Part shown: positions 16,308-24,050 of the stretch, piece by piece
Numbering within the stretch: the stretch's first letter is position 1
How the letters are laid out: every line of letters starts with the position of its first letter
Assembly (NCBI GenBank): GCA_958408685.1
Contig: CATYLC010000021.1
Location: 1 to 35,958, forward strand
DNA from: an uncultured Collinsella sp.
GTDB lineage: Bacteria > Actinomycetota > Coriobacteriia > Coriobacteriales > Coriobacteriaceae
Length of the DNA stretch: 35,958 bases
Reading direction: 5' to 3'
The notes under the pieces: generated by a model
Seen by the model: only the letters and a program-made list of their open reading frames with translations
What the model was told of the DNA's origin: nothing
Databases searched by the model: none
Program-made: the position numbers and the translations under genes

Positions 16308-17624
16308 TTACTCGGAAGCGGCCTTCTCGGTCTTCCAGCCATCGACGAAGGCGTTCTTGACGCCGTCCCACTTGCTGTTATCGGCAGCGTAGGCAATCAG
16401 AGCCTGCTTGAGGTTCTTCTTCCACTCCTCGGAGGGAATGTAGACGAAGTCCCAAGCGACGGTCTTCTTGCCGTCCTTGGCCATGGCAACGGCCTGCTGC
16501 GAGAAGACGTTGGTGGTCTCCTTGGCGCTCTTGAACGGAGCGGTCAGACCCATCTTGTCGGCGATGATGCTGGTCGGGGTGTCAGCGGTGACGCACCAAT
16601 ACATGAAGTCCTCGGTGGCCTTCTGGGCATCCTCGGAAGCCTGGGAACTGACGCACCAGTAGTTCTCGCCGCCGGAGCACAGGCCCTGGTTCTCCTCGCC
16701 GTCAACACCGATGTAGATCGGCATCATGCCAATCTGATCGTCGGTCATGCCGGCCTTGACGAGGTCAGAGTAGGCCCAAGAGCCGTTCTGGTAGAAGACG
16801 GCCTTGCCGGTTGCGAACTCGTTGGTGGCGTCGTCGCCGGTCTTGGAAGCAAGCTGCGAAGGATCGCAGGTGGAGTCGGTGATGTACAGGTCGAAGATCT
16901 GCTTGTAGTTGTCGAGGAACTCACCCTTGATCTCGTCGTCCTCCTGGTTGTGCTCCTTCTCAAACTCGTAGTAGAGCGGCATGTTGGCAAGGTGGGTGGT
17001 GTAGCGCCAGCTGGAGGAGTCGTCCATGCCGGCGGAAGTGAAGGCACCCTCGACACCAAGCTCGTCCTTGCGGGCCTGGATGTCGTCGGCACAAGCCTTC
17101 AGCTTGTCGAAGGAGTTGATGTCCTCGGCCTTGTAGCCAGCCTTCTCGAGCAGCTGCTTGTTGTAGATGATGCCGAAGCTCTCCTGGACCCAGTCGATGC
17201 ACACATCCTTGCCGTCGGACTGCAGAACCAGGGAGTCGTCAATGAGCTCACCGCGGAGCTTGGTATCGGACAGGTCGGCGCAGTAATCCTTCCAGTTCTT
17301 AAGACCGGTGGGGCCGTTGACCTGGAACAGGGTCGGAGCGGAGCTCTTGGACATCTCGGACTTAAGCTTCTCCTCGTAGGTGTTGGAAGCGGCGGTCACG
17401 ATCTTGACCTCGACGCCCTTCTCCTTCTTATAGGCCTTGGCGATCTCCTTCCACTCCTTGTCGACCTCGGGCTTGAATTGGAGGAAGTAGACCTCGGCAG
17501 CGTCACCAGAAGCAGAGGAGCCGGAGCCGGCAGAACCACCGCAACCCACGAGGCCCAGACCAAGAACTGCAGCCGCGGAACCAGCAAAGCCCAGGAACTG
17601 CCTTCTGCTCATTTCGTTCTTCAT
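16308..17624 (-). CDS. Extracellular carbohydrate-binding lipoprotein (ABC importer, family 1)
   Basis: A 438-residue solute-binding protein. The signal peptide is MSRRQFLGFAGSAAAVLGLG with a twin-arginine-like SRRQFL, and the lipobox LVGC gives a lipid-anchored Cys followed by a Gly/Ser linker. The mature part has the family-1 SBP pattern: early EIAKAYKKEKGVEVKI, GIIYNKQLLEKAG, FATGKAVFYQNGSWAYSDL and a C-terminal helical lobe. ATG 17624 has AAGGGTGG upstream, so it is preferred to the GTG at 17642. It delivers an unidentified sugar to the two permeases encoded downstream. Confidence 0.93.
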   Translation of the reverse strand: MKNEMSRRQFLGFAGSAAAVLGLGLVGCGGSAGSGSSASGDAAEVYFLQFKPEVDKEWKEIAKAYKKEKGVEVKIVTAASNTYEEKLKSEMSKSSAPTLFQVNGPTGLKNWKDYCADLSDTKLRGELIDDSLVLQSDGKDVCIDWVQESFGIIYNKQLLEKAGYKAEDINSFDKLKACADDIQARKDELGVEGAFTSAGMDDSSSWRYTTHLANMPLYYEFEKEHNQEDDEIKGEFLDNYKQIFDLYITDSTCDPSQLASKTGDDATNEFATGKAVFYQNGSWAYSDLVKAGMTDDQIGMMPIYIGVDGEENQGLCSGGENYWCVSSQASEDAQKATEDFMYWCVTADTPTSIIADKMGLTAPFKSAKETTNVFSQQAVAMAKDGKKTVAWDFVYIPSEEWKKNLKQALIAYAADNSKWDGVKNAFVDGWKTEKAASE

Positions 17625-17642
17625 TACAATCCACCCTTTCAC

Positions 17643-17837
17643 ACCGTGGCGGCACCCTTTGCCGCCGCCTTCGGAGATTGGCTCGGGGACTTTGCCCCTT
17701 TTGCTGATTTGAACGATACGCTATTTGGCTAGTTGTTTGAACAAGTATTACTAGAGCGGTAGAAAAACTTCGTTGAACGGTAATTTCAACTTGATACTTG
17801 ACAAGTTTTGTATAAACAATTATTTGTTATCTAATGC
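17643..17837 (-). promoter_or_regulatory. Control region of the ABC importer operon
   Basis: An AT-rich stretch unlike its surroundings. It holds the palindrome ACTTGACAAGT (17796-17806), nested in the wider AACTTG-8-CAAGTT repeat (17789-17808), plus ACTTGTTCAAACAACTAG-like half sites nearer the gene. These suit a dimeric repressor such as the GntR encoded next door. I cannot name one -10/-35 pair with confidence. Confidence 0.45.
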
Positions 17838-17892
17838 AGAGAAAACGCCCGGTCAAGCCGATGTACCGTCGGTTTGACCGGGCGTTTTCTCT
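17838..17892. terminator. Terminator of the treR-like gene
   Basis: A nearly perfect 24-bp stem (17838-17861 with 17869-17892, one wobble) and a 7-nt loop, starting AGAGAAAACGCCCGGTC. The U-run lies within the stem end (GTTTTCTCT). It insulates the ABC operon from the GntR gene. Confidence 0.88.
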
Positions 17893-17930
17893 TTGAGGCC
17901 ATGAGTCTCGTCAGGCTGCGAGCTAGCCGG

Positions 17931-18650
17931 CTATCGCTTGGAATTGACGCGGTAATGGAAGATCTCGGGGTGTGTGCGAGTGTGCGTCACCTCAAACAAG
18001 ATGCCATCCGAGGTGTACGACTGACTCTCCATGACGGCAACGCAGTTGTATTTGCCGAGGTCAAGATAGCTGCAGTCCTCATCGTTGGCGAGCTCGACAC
18101 TCACCGTACGACGGCTCGCCATCACTTTGACACCGCGCTTGTGCTCCAGATAGCCGTAAATAGAATCTGCCGCGATCTCGGGAGTCAGGCCCTTGGCGAT
18201 CGACGCCAAAAAATAGCCATGGTCCACTTGGCGCGCGTTGCCGTTGAGGCTTCGGACACGCACTACGCGAATCAACTCCTCGCCCACCTTAAAGCCCAGG
18301 TGACGAGAGAGTTGCTCGGTGCAAACCAGATGTTCGAAAGACTTAACATCCGTCGATGCAACGGCATTGTTGCGCTTTGCAAACTCGCCAAACGACTCAA
18401 CCTCTTCGAGTGCGCCCAACATGTCGGTTTCGCCCTTAAGCCAAATAACGCGCACGCCCTTGCCGTGTATGGGCTGCACAAACATCCCGTCGGCCAGCAT
18501 ACCCAAGGCGCGACGGACGGTATTGCGAGTGCATCCGAACTCCGCGGTCAGCTCGGCTTCGGTTGGCAGCATCTCCTGAAACGCATAGGTCCCATTAATG
18601 ATGCGCGAGCGTATTTCTCGGTAGATTCCTTCGTATATCGCTTTTGGCAT
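17931..18650 (-). CDS. treR: GntR-family regulator, TreR-like (trehalose/alpha-glucoside PTS repressor)
   Basis: A 239-residue HutC-subfamily protein. The winged helix is MLPTEAELTAEFGCTRNTVRRAL, with wing HGKGVRVIWL. The UTRA domain shows SIYGYLEHKRGVKVMASRRTVSVELANDED and a C-terminal HTRTHPEIFHYRVNSKR, closely following the layout of Bacillus TreR, which senses trehalose-6-phosphate. It is divergent from an alpha-glucoside PTS permease, the usual arrangement. AGAGGTGAAAC precedes the start. A GTTTAAAC site overlaps its likely promoter, suggesting autoregulation. The inducer could be another glucoside phosphate. Confidence 0.8.
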   Translation of the reverse strand: MPKAIYEGIYREIRSRIINGTYAFQEMLPTEAELTAEFGCTRNTVRRALGMLADGMFVQPIHGKGVRVIWLKGETDMLGALEEVESFGEFAKRNNAVASTDVKSFEHLVCTEQLSRHLGFKVGEELIRVVRVRSLNGNARQVDHGYFLASIAKGLTPEIAADSIYGYLEHKRGVKVMASRRTVSVELANDEDCSYLDLGKYNCVAVMESQSYTSDGILFEVTHTRTHPEIFHYRVNSKR

Positions 18651-18879
18651 TGTTTCACCTCTACATTATTCATTTCCGGCTAGGCACGATAGCATTTCTT
18701 AAAGTTGTTTAAACCGAATATCGGTAAAGCGACAGGATTTAACCGTTGACGGTTTCTGTCATGCCCAAATCGGTTTCGCTCAAAACTGCCGGTACGACAA
18801 TCGTCTGGTCCTCTACAATGAATCCATTGTTTAAACGTTTCCCCACGCGCAACGCGCCTCGATATTCGGAAGGCAGAAC
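18651..18879. promoter_or_regulatory. Divergent control region, treR-like gene and PTS permease
   Basis: Two copies of GTTTAAAC, each in a TTGTTTAAAC context on the + strand (18707-18714 and 18829-18836). On the minus strand the first overlaps a TTTAAA / TATCGT promoter (16-bp spacing) for the GntR gene. On the plus strand the second lies 9 bp after a -10 TACAAT (18814-18819) for the PTS gene. This is operator-like placement for both genes. The PTS SD is GGAAGG at 18868. Confidence 0.5.
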
Positions 18880-21330
18880 ATGCTGCAAAAAATCCAACGC
18901 TTTGGCGGGGCAATGTTCGCGCCCGCCATGCTGTTTTCTATATCAGGCCTCATGGTCGGCGTCTCCGCTCTCGCAACGACTGCGGACATCGTCGGCGATC
19001 TCGCCGTATACGGAACCCCTTGGTACGTTTTCTGGGCTATCATCCAGCGCGGCTCGTGGACGGTCTTTAAACGCCTCCCGCTCCTTTTTGCCGTAGCGCT
19101 GCCCATCGGTCTTGCCCAAAAACAACCGGCTCGTTGCTGCCTCGAGGCTCTCGTCGCCTATTTTGCCTACTGCTTCTTTTTGAGCGAGATCATTAAGCTG
19201 AGCGGAGACAACCTTGGACTTGAGTACCCGTCATCTTTGACCTCCGCCAGCGGTATCACCGTCATCGACGGCATCAAGACGCTCGACACCGGCATTATCG
19301 GCCCGCTGGCGGTATCGGCAACCGTCGTCGCCATCCATGACCGCTTCTACGATGCCAAAATTCCCGATTGGCTCGGCACCTTCTCGGGCTCCTCGCTGGT
19401 CTACCTCATCAGCTTTTTTGCCGTGTTCGCCCTTGCCGCCATCTCGGCCGCCATCGTGCCCTTCGTATACGCTGTGACCGAAACGCTGCGCCATGCACTT
19501 ACGAGCGTCGGCCCCCTTGGCGTGGGCATCTTTGTGCTTTTGGAGCGAGCGCTCGAGCCCATGGGGCTGCACCACCTGCTCTACATGCCGATCTACTACG
19601 ACAACCTGGTCATTAACGACGGCATCTACGCCACGTGGAGCAGCTTGCTCCCCATCCTCTCCCATAGCACGCGCCCCCTTAATGAACTTGCGCCGTGGGC
19701 CGGTTTTACCGCCACCGGCTGGGTCAAGCTCTTTGGCCTTCCCGCCATCGCAGCCGCGTTCTACTCCACCGCAAAACCAGAGCGCCGCGCCGGCCTCAGG
19801 GTCATCCTTGTTCCCGCCATCATCGCCTCGGTGGTTTGCGGCGTTACCGAGCCACTCGAGTTTCTCTTTATGTTCACCCACCCCGGGCTCTTTTTTCTCT
19901 ACGCCGTCTTATCGTCTTGCCTTGCCACAACCATGAATCTCTTTGGCATCGTCGGCATCTTCTCGGGCGGCCTCATGGAGATGGCAGCCTTCAACTTTAT
20001 TCCGCTCATGCGCACGCATGCCGGTGCCTATCTTTTGGCACTCGGTATCGGCCTTGCCTTTAGCCTCATCTTTTTTGTTAGTTTTCGAGCACTCATCTTG
20101 ATCTATGACCTTAAGACGCCGGGCCGCGAGGATCATGTCGCCAATCGCGCGGCAATCGATCATTTAACGGAAAGCGGCTTTGCCAAAGAGCAATCTCCCA
20201 ATGACGAGGTCAATAGTCGATCCGATCAAGATCGCGTCCTCGCTGAGCGGGCAATTCAGCTTTTAGGTGGCGTTGGCAATATTGTGGGCGCAACCAACTG
20301 CGCCACGCGCCTGCGCGTCGAGGTCGCAGACCCTTCCATCGTTGCAGATAACACGTCGTTTGTCGCGGCGGGCGCCAAGGGCCTCATAATTACGGGCAAG
20401 ACCGCCCAGGTGATCATCGGCATCTCCGTTCCCCGAGTTAAAGAGCATTTTGACCAGATCATGGGCCTCGAGCCGGAATTTGTGCCCACCGCCTCGGCCT
20501 CCCCTGTCGCCAGCCCAACCCACAAGCACGGCGATATCTGCTTCTTCGACATTGACGGCACGCTCGCGTGGCAAGACCCTCGAGTGGCACAAGAGCTTCC
20601 CGAGAGCAAGCGAGACCTGTCCCCCTATCCCAACGAGGCGGTCTCGCAGGCCATCCGCGATTTCGTTGCAAATGGCAACATGGCCTTTATCTGCACAGGG
20701 CGCACCCTCAGCTGCATCCACCCCAAACTTCTTGAGCTGCCCTGGACCGGCATCGTCTGTCTTGCGGGCGGTTACGCCGAGATCAACGGACACGCAATTC
20801 GCGATCTGTCGATGACGCCCAGTATGTTGCAGCGTCTTGCCCCCTACCTTGAGCAATCGGGCGAGGTCATCCGCTTTGAGGGCCTCAACGGCGTCGTGCG
20901 CATGAGTGCCGATGCCCCCGATGCTCCCGGATACGCGCGCACCCTGGGCGACGCAGTCACGCAGCTGCAACATTACGGTGCCTACAAGATCTTGATGTCT
21001 ACATCGCTCGCCAACCGCATCGCTCAAGATAAGGCACTTGAGCCGCTGCTGTGCTTTAACGAGCTCGAACTCGAGGTAACCGAAATCTCGCCCCGCGAAT
21101 GCACGAAGCGCGGGGGCATCCAGTCTGTACTCGACGCCCTCGATCCCCACCACGGAACCGTATACGGCATCGGCGACGCCAGCAATGACGTCTCGCTGAT
21201 GAACGCCGTCGATGTCGGCATCGCCATGGGCAATGCGCCGGACTATCTCAAGGATAAGGCCGATTACGTGACCGACACCGTCGATCATGACGGTGTCGTT
21301 GCGGCGCTCGAGCATTTTGGGCTGATTTAG
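18880..21330 (+). CDS. Alpha-glucoside PTS permease EIICB fused to a C-terminal HAD (Cof-type) phosphatase
   Basis: An 816-residue fusion. Residues 1-415 are the EIIC membrane domain of the Glc family and resemble GlvC/MalX-type alpha-glucoside permeases: start MLQKIQRFGGAMFAPAMLFS, LLERALEPMGLHHLLYMP and GVTEPLEFLFMFTHPGLFF. Residues about 452-530 are EIIB with phosphorylated Cys474 in NCATRLRVEV. There is no EIIA domain, so EIIA-Glc must come from elsewhere. Residues 552-816 are a complete HAD hydrolase: FFDIDGTL (Asp557, Asp559), FICTGRT (Thr606), KRGG (Lys743) and GIGDASNDVSLM (Asp766, Asp770). No frameshift joins them. It imports and phosphorylates a sugar, and the HAD may dephosphorylate that product or a related phosphosugar. 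Confidence 0.9.
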   Translation: MLQKIQRFGGAMFAPAMLFSISGLMVGVSALATTADIVGDLAVYGTPWYVFWAIIQRGSWTVFKRLPLLFAVALPIGLAQKQPARCCLEALVAYFAYCFFLSEIIKLSGDNLGLEYPSSLTSASGITVIDGIKTLDTGIIGPLAVSATVVAIHDRFYDAKIPDWLGTFSGSSLVYLISFFAVFALAAISAAIVPFVYAVTETLRHALTSVGPLGVGIFVLLERALEPMGLHHLLYMPIYYDNLVINDGIYATWSSLLPILSHSTRPLNELAPWAGFTATGWVKLFGLPAIAAAFYSTAKPERRAGLRVILVPAIIASVVCGVTEPLEFLFMFTHPGLFFLYAVLSSCLATTMNLFGIVGIFSGGLMEMAAFNFIPLMRTHAGAYLLALGIGLAFSLIFFVSFRALILIYDLKTPGREDHVANRAAIDHLTESGFAKEQSPNDEVNSRSDQDRVLAERAIQLLGGVGNIVGATNCATRLRVEVADPSIVADNTSFVAAGAKGLIITGKTAQVIIGISVPRVKEHFDQIMGLEPEFVPTASASPVASPTHKHGDICFFDIDGTLAWQDPRVAQELPESKRDLSPYPNEAVSQAIRDFVANGNMAFICTGRTLSCIHPKLLELPWTGIVCLAGGYAEINGHAIRDLSMTPSMLQRLAPYLEQSGEVIRFEGLNGVVRMSADAPDAPGYARTLGDAVTQLQHYGAYKILMSTSLANRIAQDKALEPLLCFNELELEVTEISPRECTKRGGIQSVLDALDPHHGTVYGIGDASNDVSLMNAVDVGIAMGNAPDYLKDKADYVTDTVDHDGVVAALEHFGLI

Positions 21331-21443
21331 GCGCGCTCCATCAAACGCACGCCCGTTGTCCCAAATCGCCAAAACTGCCGCGCCAAACGTCCTAATGTGG
21401 CAATATGTTGTCTGCATATTGCACCAATGCAACCTCAGAAAGA

Positions 21444-22469
21444 ATGCGAGAACCCGTGTCCAGTCCGTTTACCAGCTTTTTAGCCCAGCACTTTGACCAG
21501 ATTAACGACTATCTGGCCACGTTCTTTGACGGACAGGCGACCTCTGCCGATATCGAGCGCTACCTGTATGCGCCGCTCTCGGCTTTTACGGCCAACGCCG
21601 GCAAGCGCCACCGCCCGCTTATCTGCATGCTCGCCGCAACCGCAGTGGGCGGTAGCTTTGAGAGCGCCCGCAGCGCCGCGGCAGCCATCGAGCATTTCCA
21701 GTCGGGCGCGCTGATCCACGACGACATCGCCGACAACGGACAGCTTCGTCGAGGCAAGCCCTGCATGCACCTTACCGAGGGCACGGGCCTTGCCATCAAT
21801 TGCGGCGACCTGGCGCTCACCATGGTCACCAAGACGGTTCTCGACGACCCCACGCTGGAGTCCGACGTGAAGCTGCGCGTGCTTCACGAGCTTACCGAAA
21901 TGATCGTCCGCACCATCGAGGGCCAAGCGCTCGACCTGGGTTGGGTCCGTGACGGGCGCTTTGATATCTCGGTTGATGACTACCTGGACATGGCGACGCA
22001 CAAGACCGCGTTTTACAGCGGAGCGACGCCGCTTGCCGCCGGAGCCATTATCGGCGGCGGCAGCGATGAGCAAATCGAAGCGCTGCGCGCCTTTGGCCTG
22101 CACACGGGCCTCGCCTTCCAGATTCAGGACGACCTGCTCAACCTTGTCGGCACTAAGGAAGCCGCCAACAAGGACTTCCGCACCGACATCACCGAGGGCA
22201 AACGCACGCTTGTCGCCGTGCACGCCCTCTCTGATGAGCGCCACCACGACGAGGTCGAGGCGATTCTTTCCTCGGGCACCGATGATCCTGCGCAGCTCGC
22301 ACGCGCCGTGGAGATCTTCCAGGAGACCGGCTCCATCGATTACGCCCACACTTACGCGCTCGACCTGACCGCTAAGGCCAAAGCGGCCATCGAGAACGTT
22401 GAGCTTGATCCGCACGCACGCGAGCTGTTCCTCTCCATGGCAGATTTCTTTGTGGAGCGCCTTAACTAA
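21444..22469 (+). CDS. Polyprenyl diphosphate synthase (trans-isoprenyl, IspA/IspB/HepT family)
   Basis: A protein of about 341 residues that condenses isopentenyl diphosphate onto allylic diphosphates for quinone or bactoprenol side chains. Seen: GKRHRPLICML (IPP contact), the first Asp-rich motif HDDIADNGQLRRGKP, KTAFYSGATPLAAGA and the second motif QIQDDLLNL, where the last position is Asn rather than Asp, with TDITEGKRTL after it. Chain length cannot be predicted by eye. The start is uncertain: ATG 21444 and GTG 21456 are both in frame without a strong SD. It stands alone between the PTS gene and the PG-binding gene. Confidence 0.9.
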   Translation: MREPVSSPFTSFLAQHFDQINDYLATFFDGQATSADIERYLYAPLSAFTANAGKRHRPLICMLAATAVGGSFESARSAAAAIEHFQSGALIHDDIADNGQLRRGKPCMHLTEGTGLAINCGDLALTMVTKTVLDDPTLESDVKLRVLHELTEMIVRTIEGQALDLGWVRDGRFDISVDDYLDMATHKTAFYSGATPLAAGAIIGGGSDEQIEALRAFGLHTGLAFQIQDDLLNLVGTKEAANKDFRTDITEGKRTLVAVHALSDERHHDEVEAILSSGTDDPAQLARAVEIFQETGSIDYAHTYALDLTAKAKAAIENVELDPHARELFLSMADFFVERLN

Positions 22470-22607
22470 CGGGGGTTATAAAACCTGTCAGCAGCGTATT
22501 TAGGCACAACTTGCTACACTGTTGAGTGCATGTTTATGCATCCCTTTGCGTTGTCTATCCGACAGACGCTCAAATAGTACGAATGGTACGCCGAAAGGGG
22601 TTCGCTC

Positions 22608-23513
22608 ATGGAACCTATTACAACGGGCATGCAAGGAGCAGCCGTCGAGGACGTGCAGTCTCGTCTCCTGCAGCTCGGCTACACGATTGATGCCGCCGAA
22701 GTCACCGACAAGTACTTTGGAGCCACCACCGAGCAGGCCGTCAGCACCTTCAGGCTCGACAGCGGCCTTGCTGCCGGTCATGCCGTCGATATCCCCTGTT
22801 GGAGCGCCCTTGTAGACGCTTCGTATAAGCTGGGCGACCGCACCCTCTATCTGCGCATGCCCAATTTCCATGGCGCCGATGTGCAGGCCCTGCAGCGCGC
22901 TCTCAACGTTTTGGGCTTTGCCTGTGGCGAAGACGACGGCTACTTTGGTCCGCATACCGAGGCCGCCCTGCAGCAGTTCCAGGAAAATGTCGGCCTGTTT
23001 GCCGACGGCATGGCCTTCCAGGACACCTACGCCTACATCAACCGCCTGCACCATGTGTGGGAGGGCAAGCCCTCGGTCACCGAAGCCGAGTCCCGCATCG
23101 GTTTTGCTCGCGCCGCCAACGTGCTCGAGCGCTTTCAGATTGCCGTTATCGGCGAGGACCCCATCGCACGCAGTGTTGCGTCGCGTATGTGGAATATCGC
23201 CACGGCAACGACCGACAACAGCGGCATGATGCTCTGCGACTCCGAGGTCCCAACCGACGTTGACCTGGTGCTCGAGATTGCAAGCGACGAGCTGCCCGCC
23301 GACGCCGCACCGCGCGCCACGATTGCCCTCGCCGAGTGCCACAACCTAGCCCAGCGCATCCGCACTGCCAATGTCGCCGCACAGCAGAAGCCGGCACGCA
23401 TTCGCATTGAGCTCACGGGCATGACGCGCTACAACGGCACCTTCACGGCCAGCGACGCGCAGACACTCGCCGTACGCCTGCTCGATGGCGTTTGCGATGC
23501 CCTCGCAGATTAG
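22608..23513 (+). CDS. Protein with two peptidoglycan-binding (PG_binding_1) domains
   Basis: A 301-residue protein. Two PG_binding_1 repeats lie at about 5-62 (GMQGAAVEDVQSRLLQLGY, then FGATTEQAVSTFR) and 82-140 (GADVQALQRALNVLGF, then DGYFGPHTEAALQQFQ). The C-terminal 130 residues form an alpha/beta domain (IAVIGEDPIARSVASRMW, DVDLVLEIASDELP, ARIRIEL) with strand-helix spacing like N-acetylmuramoyl-L-alanine amidase-type folds, but no convincing zinc ligands are seen. No signal peptide is visible, so it may be cytoplasmic or exported by another route. AAAGGGG precedes the ATG. A -10 TACACT is at 22514-22519. Confidence 0.8.
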   Translation: MEPITTGMQGAAVEDVQSRLLQLGYTIDAAEVTDKYFGATTEQAVSTFRLDSGLAAGHAVDIPCWSALVDASYKLGDRTLYLRMPNFHGADVQALQRALNVLGFACGEDDGYFGPHTEAALQQFQENVGLFADGMAFQDTYAYINRLHHVWEGKPSVTEAESRIGFARAANVLERFQIAVIGEDPIARSVASRMWNIATATTDNSGMMLCDSEVPTDVDLVLEIASDELPADAAPRATIALAECHNLAQRIRTANVAAQQKPARIRIELTGMTRYNGTFTASDAQTLAVRLLDGVCDALAD

Positions 23514-23551
23514 GTAAACTAAACGAGTTGCTTTTGGGCAACACCACACAT

Positions 23552-23626
23552 TGGGACGTAGTTCAACGGTAGAACTCCGGTTTTTGGTGCCGGCTGTTGG
23601 GGGTTCGAATCCCTCCGTCCCAGCCA
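23552..23626 (+). tRNA. tRNA-Gln (anticodon UUG), CCA encoded
   Basis: A 75-nt cloverleaf. The acceptor is TGGGACG / CGTCCCA, the D-stem GTTC/GAAC, the anticodon stem CCGGT/GCCGG with loop TTTTGGT (anticodon TTG), and the T-arm GGGGG-TTCGAAT-CCCTC. Discriminator G is followed by an encoded CCA. A hairpin terminator follows 9 bp later. Confidence 0.97.
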
Positions 23627-23635
23627 TTAAAATTG

Positions 23636-23671
23636 AGCGCCCTGAGCCTATAACGGCCCAGGGCGCTTTCT
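23636..23671 (+). terminator. Terminator downstream of tRNA-Gln
   Basis: A 13-bp stem with one mismatch (23636-23648 with 23655-23667), AGCGCCCTG...CAGGGCGCT, followed by TTCTTG. Confidence 0.8.
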
Positions 23672-23682
23672 TGTGGGCATGT

Positions 23683-23698
23683 GGAGGGATTCGAACCC
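23683..23698 (-). other. tRNA T-arm remnant, opposite strand to tRNA-Gln
   Basis: On the minus strand GGGTTCGAATCCCTCC is identical to 16 nt of the tRNA-Gln T-arm (23601-23616). No matching D- or anticodon arms are found in the following 90 nt, and the flanking acceptor pairing is imperfect. It is therefore a scrap of a tRNA gene or an integration-site remnant rather than a working tRNA. Confidence 0.5.
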
Positions 23699-23821
23699 GC
23701 AAGGGTGCGAAGCCGAGGAAACGCGAAGACGCCCCAAGCCCATTAGGACCGAGAGCGCCTAACATCAAGAAAATATCAGCCCCGTTCCGAAAAGCGAGTC
23801 GTCATCTACAAAATGGCGTGT

Positions 23822-23882
23822 GGCCCCGACGGGCCGGGCATTAAGTTTGTCGCGAGTTCCGCACGAACAGGAGGCCACTTAA
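23822..23882 (+). repeat. Truncated hairpin element, copy B (left half only)
   Basis: The stretch TCGCGAGTTCCGCACG (23850-23865) and GGCCACTTAA (23873-23882) match copies A and C in order and spacing. A left-arm-like GC-rich stretch precedes them (23822-23849). The sequence then departs exactly at the hairpin apex. The GCAGGACTGT block and the right arm are absent. The break at the palindrome centre suggests deletion or recombination at a hairpin tip. Confidence 0.65.
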
Positions 23883-23904
23883 CCTCGATGTTTTGGACGT
23901 GACA

Positions 23905-24050
23905 GCGAGAGAGCCCTGGTATGGCAAGGTGACGTGAAACAAGGCGGCGCTGACCTTCTGGTCGCGCCGCCGAAGTTGAACGCCAGATTGCCGTGCCAGG
24001 GCCCCTCGCAGCGTCAAGAAGTCCGCCGTTCGGTAGAACGGCGGAATTTT
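23905..24050 (+). ncRNA. Candidate structured small RNA with its own terminator
   Basis: A nested fold. GCGAG/CTCGC (23905-23909 with 24005-24009) is followed by a 15-bp helix GCCCTGGTATGGCAA / TTGCCGTGCCAGGGC (23913-23927 with 23988-24002). A large internal loop follows (GGTGACGTGAAACAA opposite GAAGTTGAACGCCAGA), then GGCGGCGC/GCGCCGCC and GACC-TTCT-GGTC (23943-23971). Two pairs of the 15-bp helix are U-G on the plus strand but would be A-C on the minus, pointing to a plus-strand RNA. A hairpin with TTTT follows at once. No promoter is clear. Confidence 0.6.
24023..24050 (+). terminator. Hairpin terminator, plus strand
   Basis: A perfect 9-bp stem, CCGCCGTTC-GGTA-GAACGGCGG, is followed by AATTTT. 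It overlaps the stop codon of the minus-strand gene that ends at 24049. Confidence 0.75.

Noticed and set aside
15367..16371. The longer start of the first permease at 16371
   Set aside because: The added 50 residues would be translated through the 13-bp intercistronic hairpin and the 3' end of the binding-protein gene. ATG 16221 has an SD.
23683..23790. A complete minus-strand tRNA after tRNA-Gln
   Set aside because: Only the T-arm is recognisable; no D-arm or anticodon arm can be folded and the acceptor stem has a mismatch.
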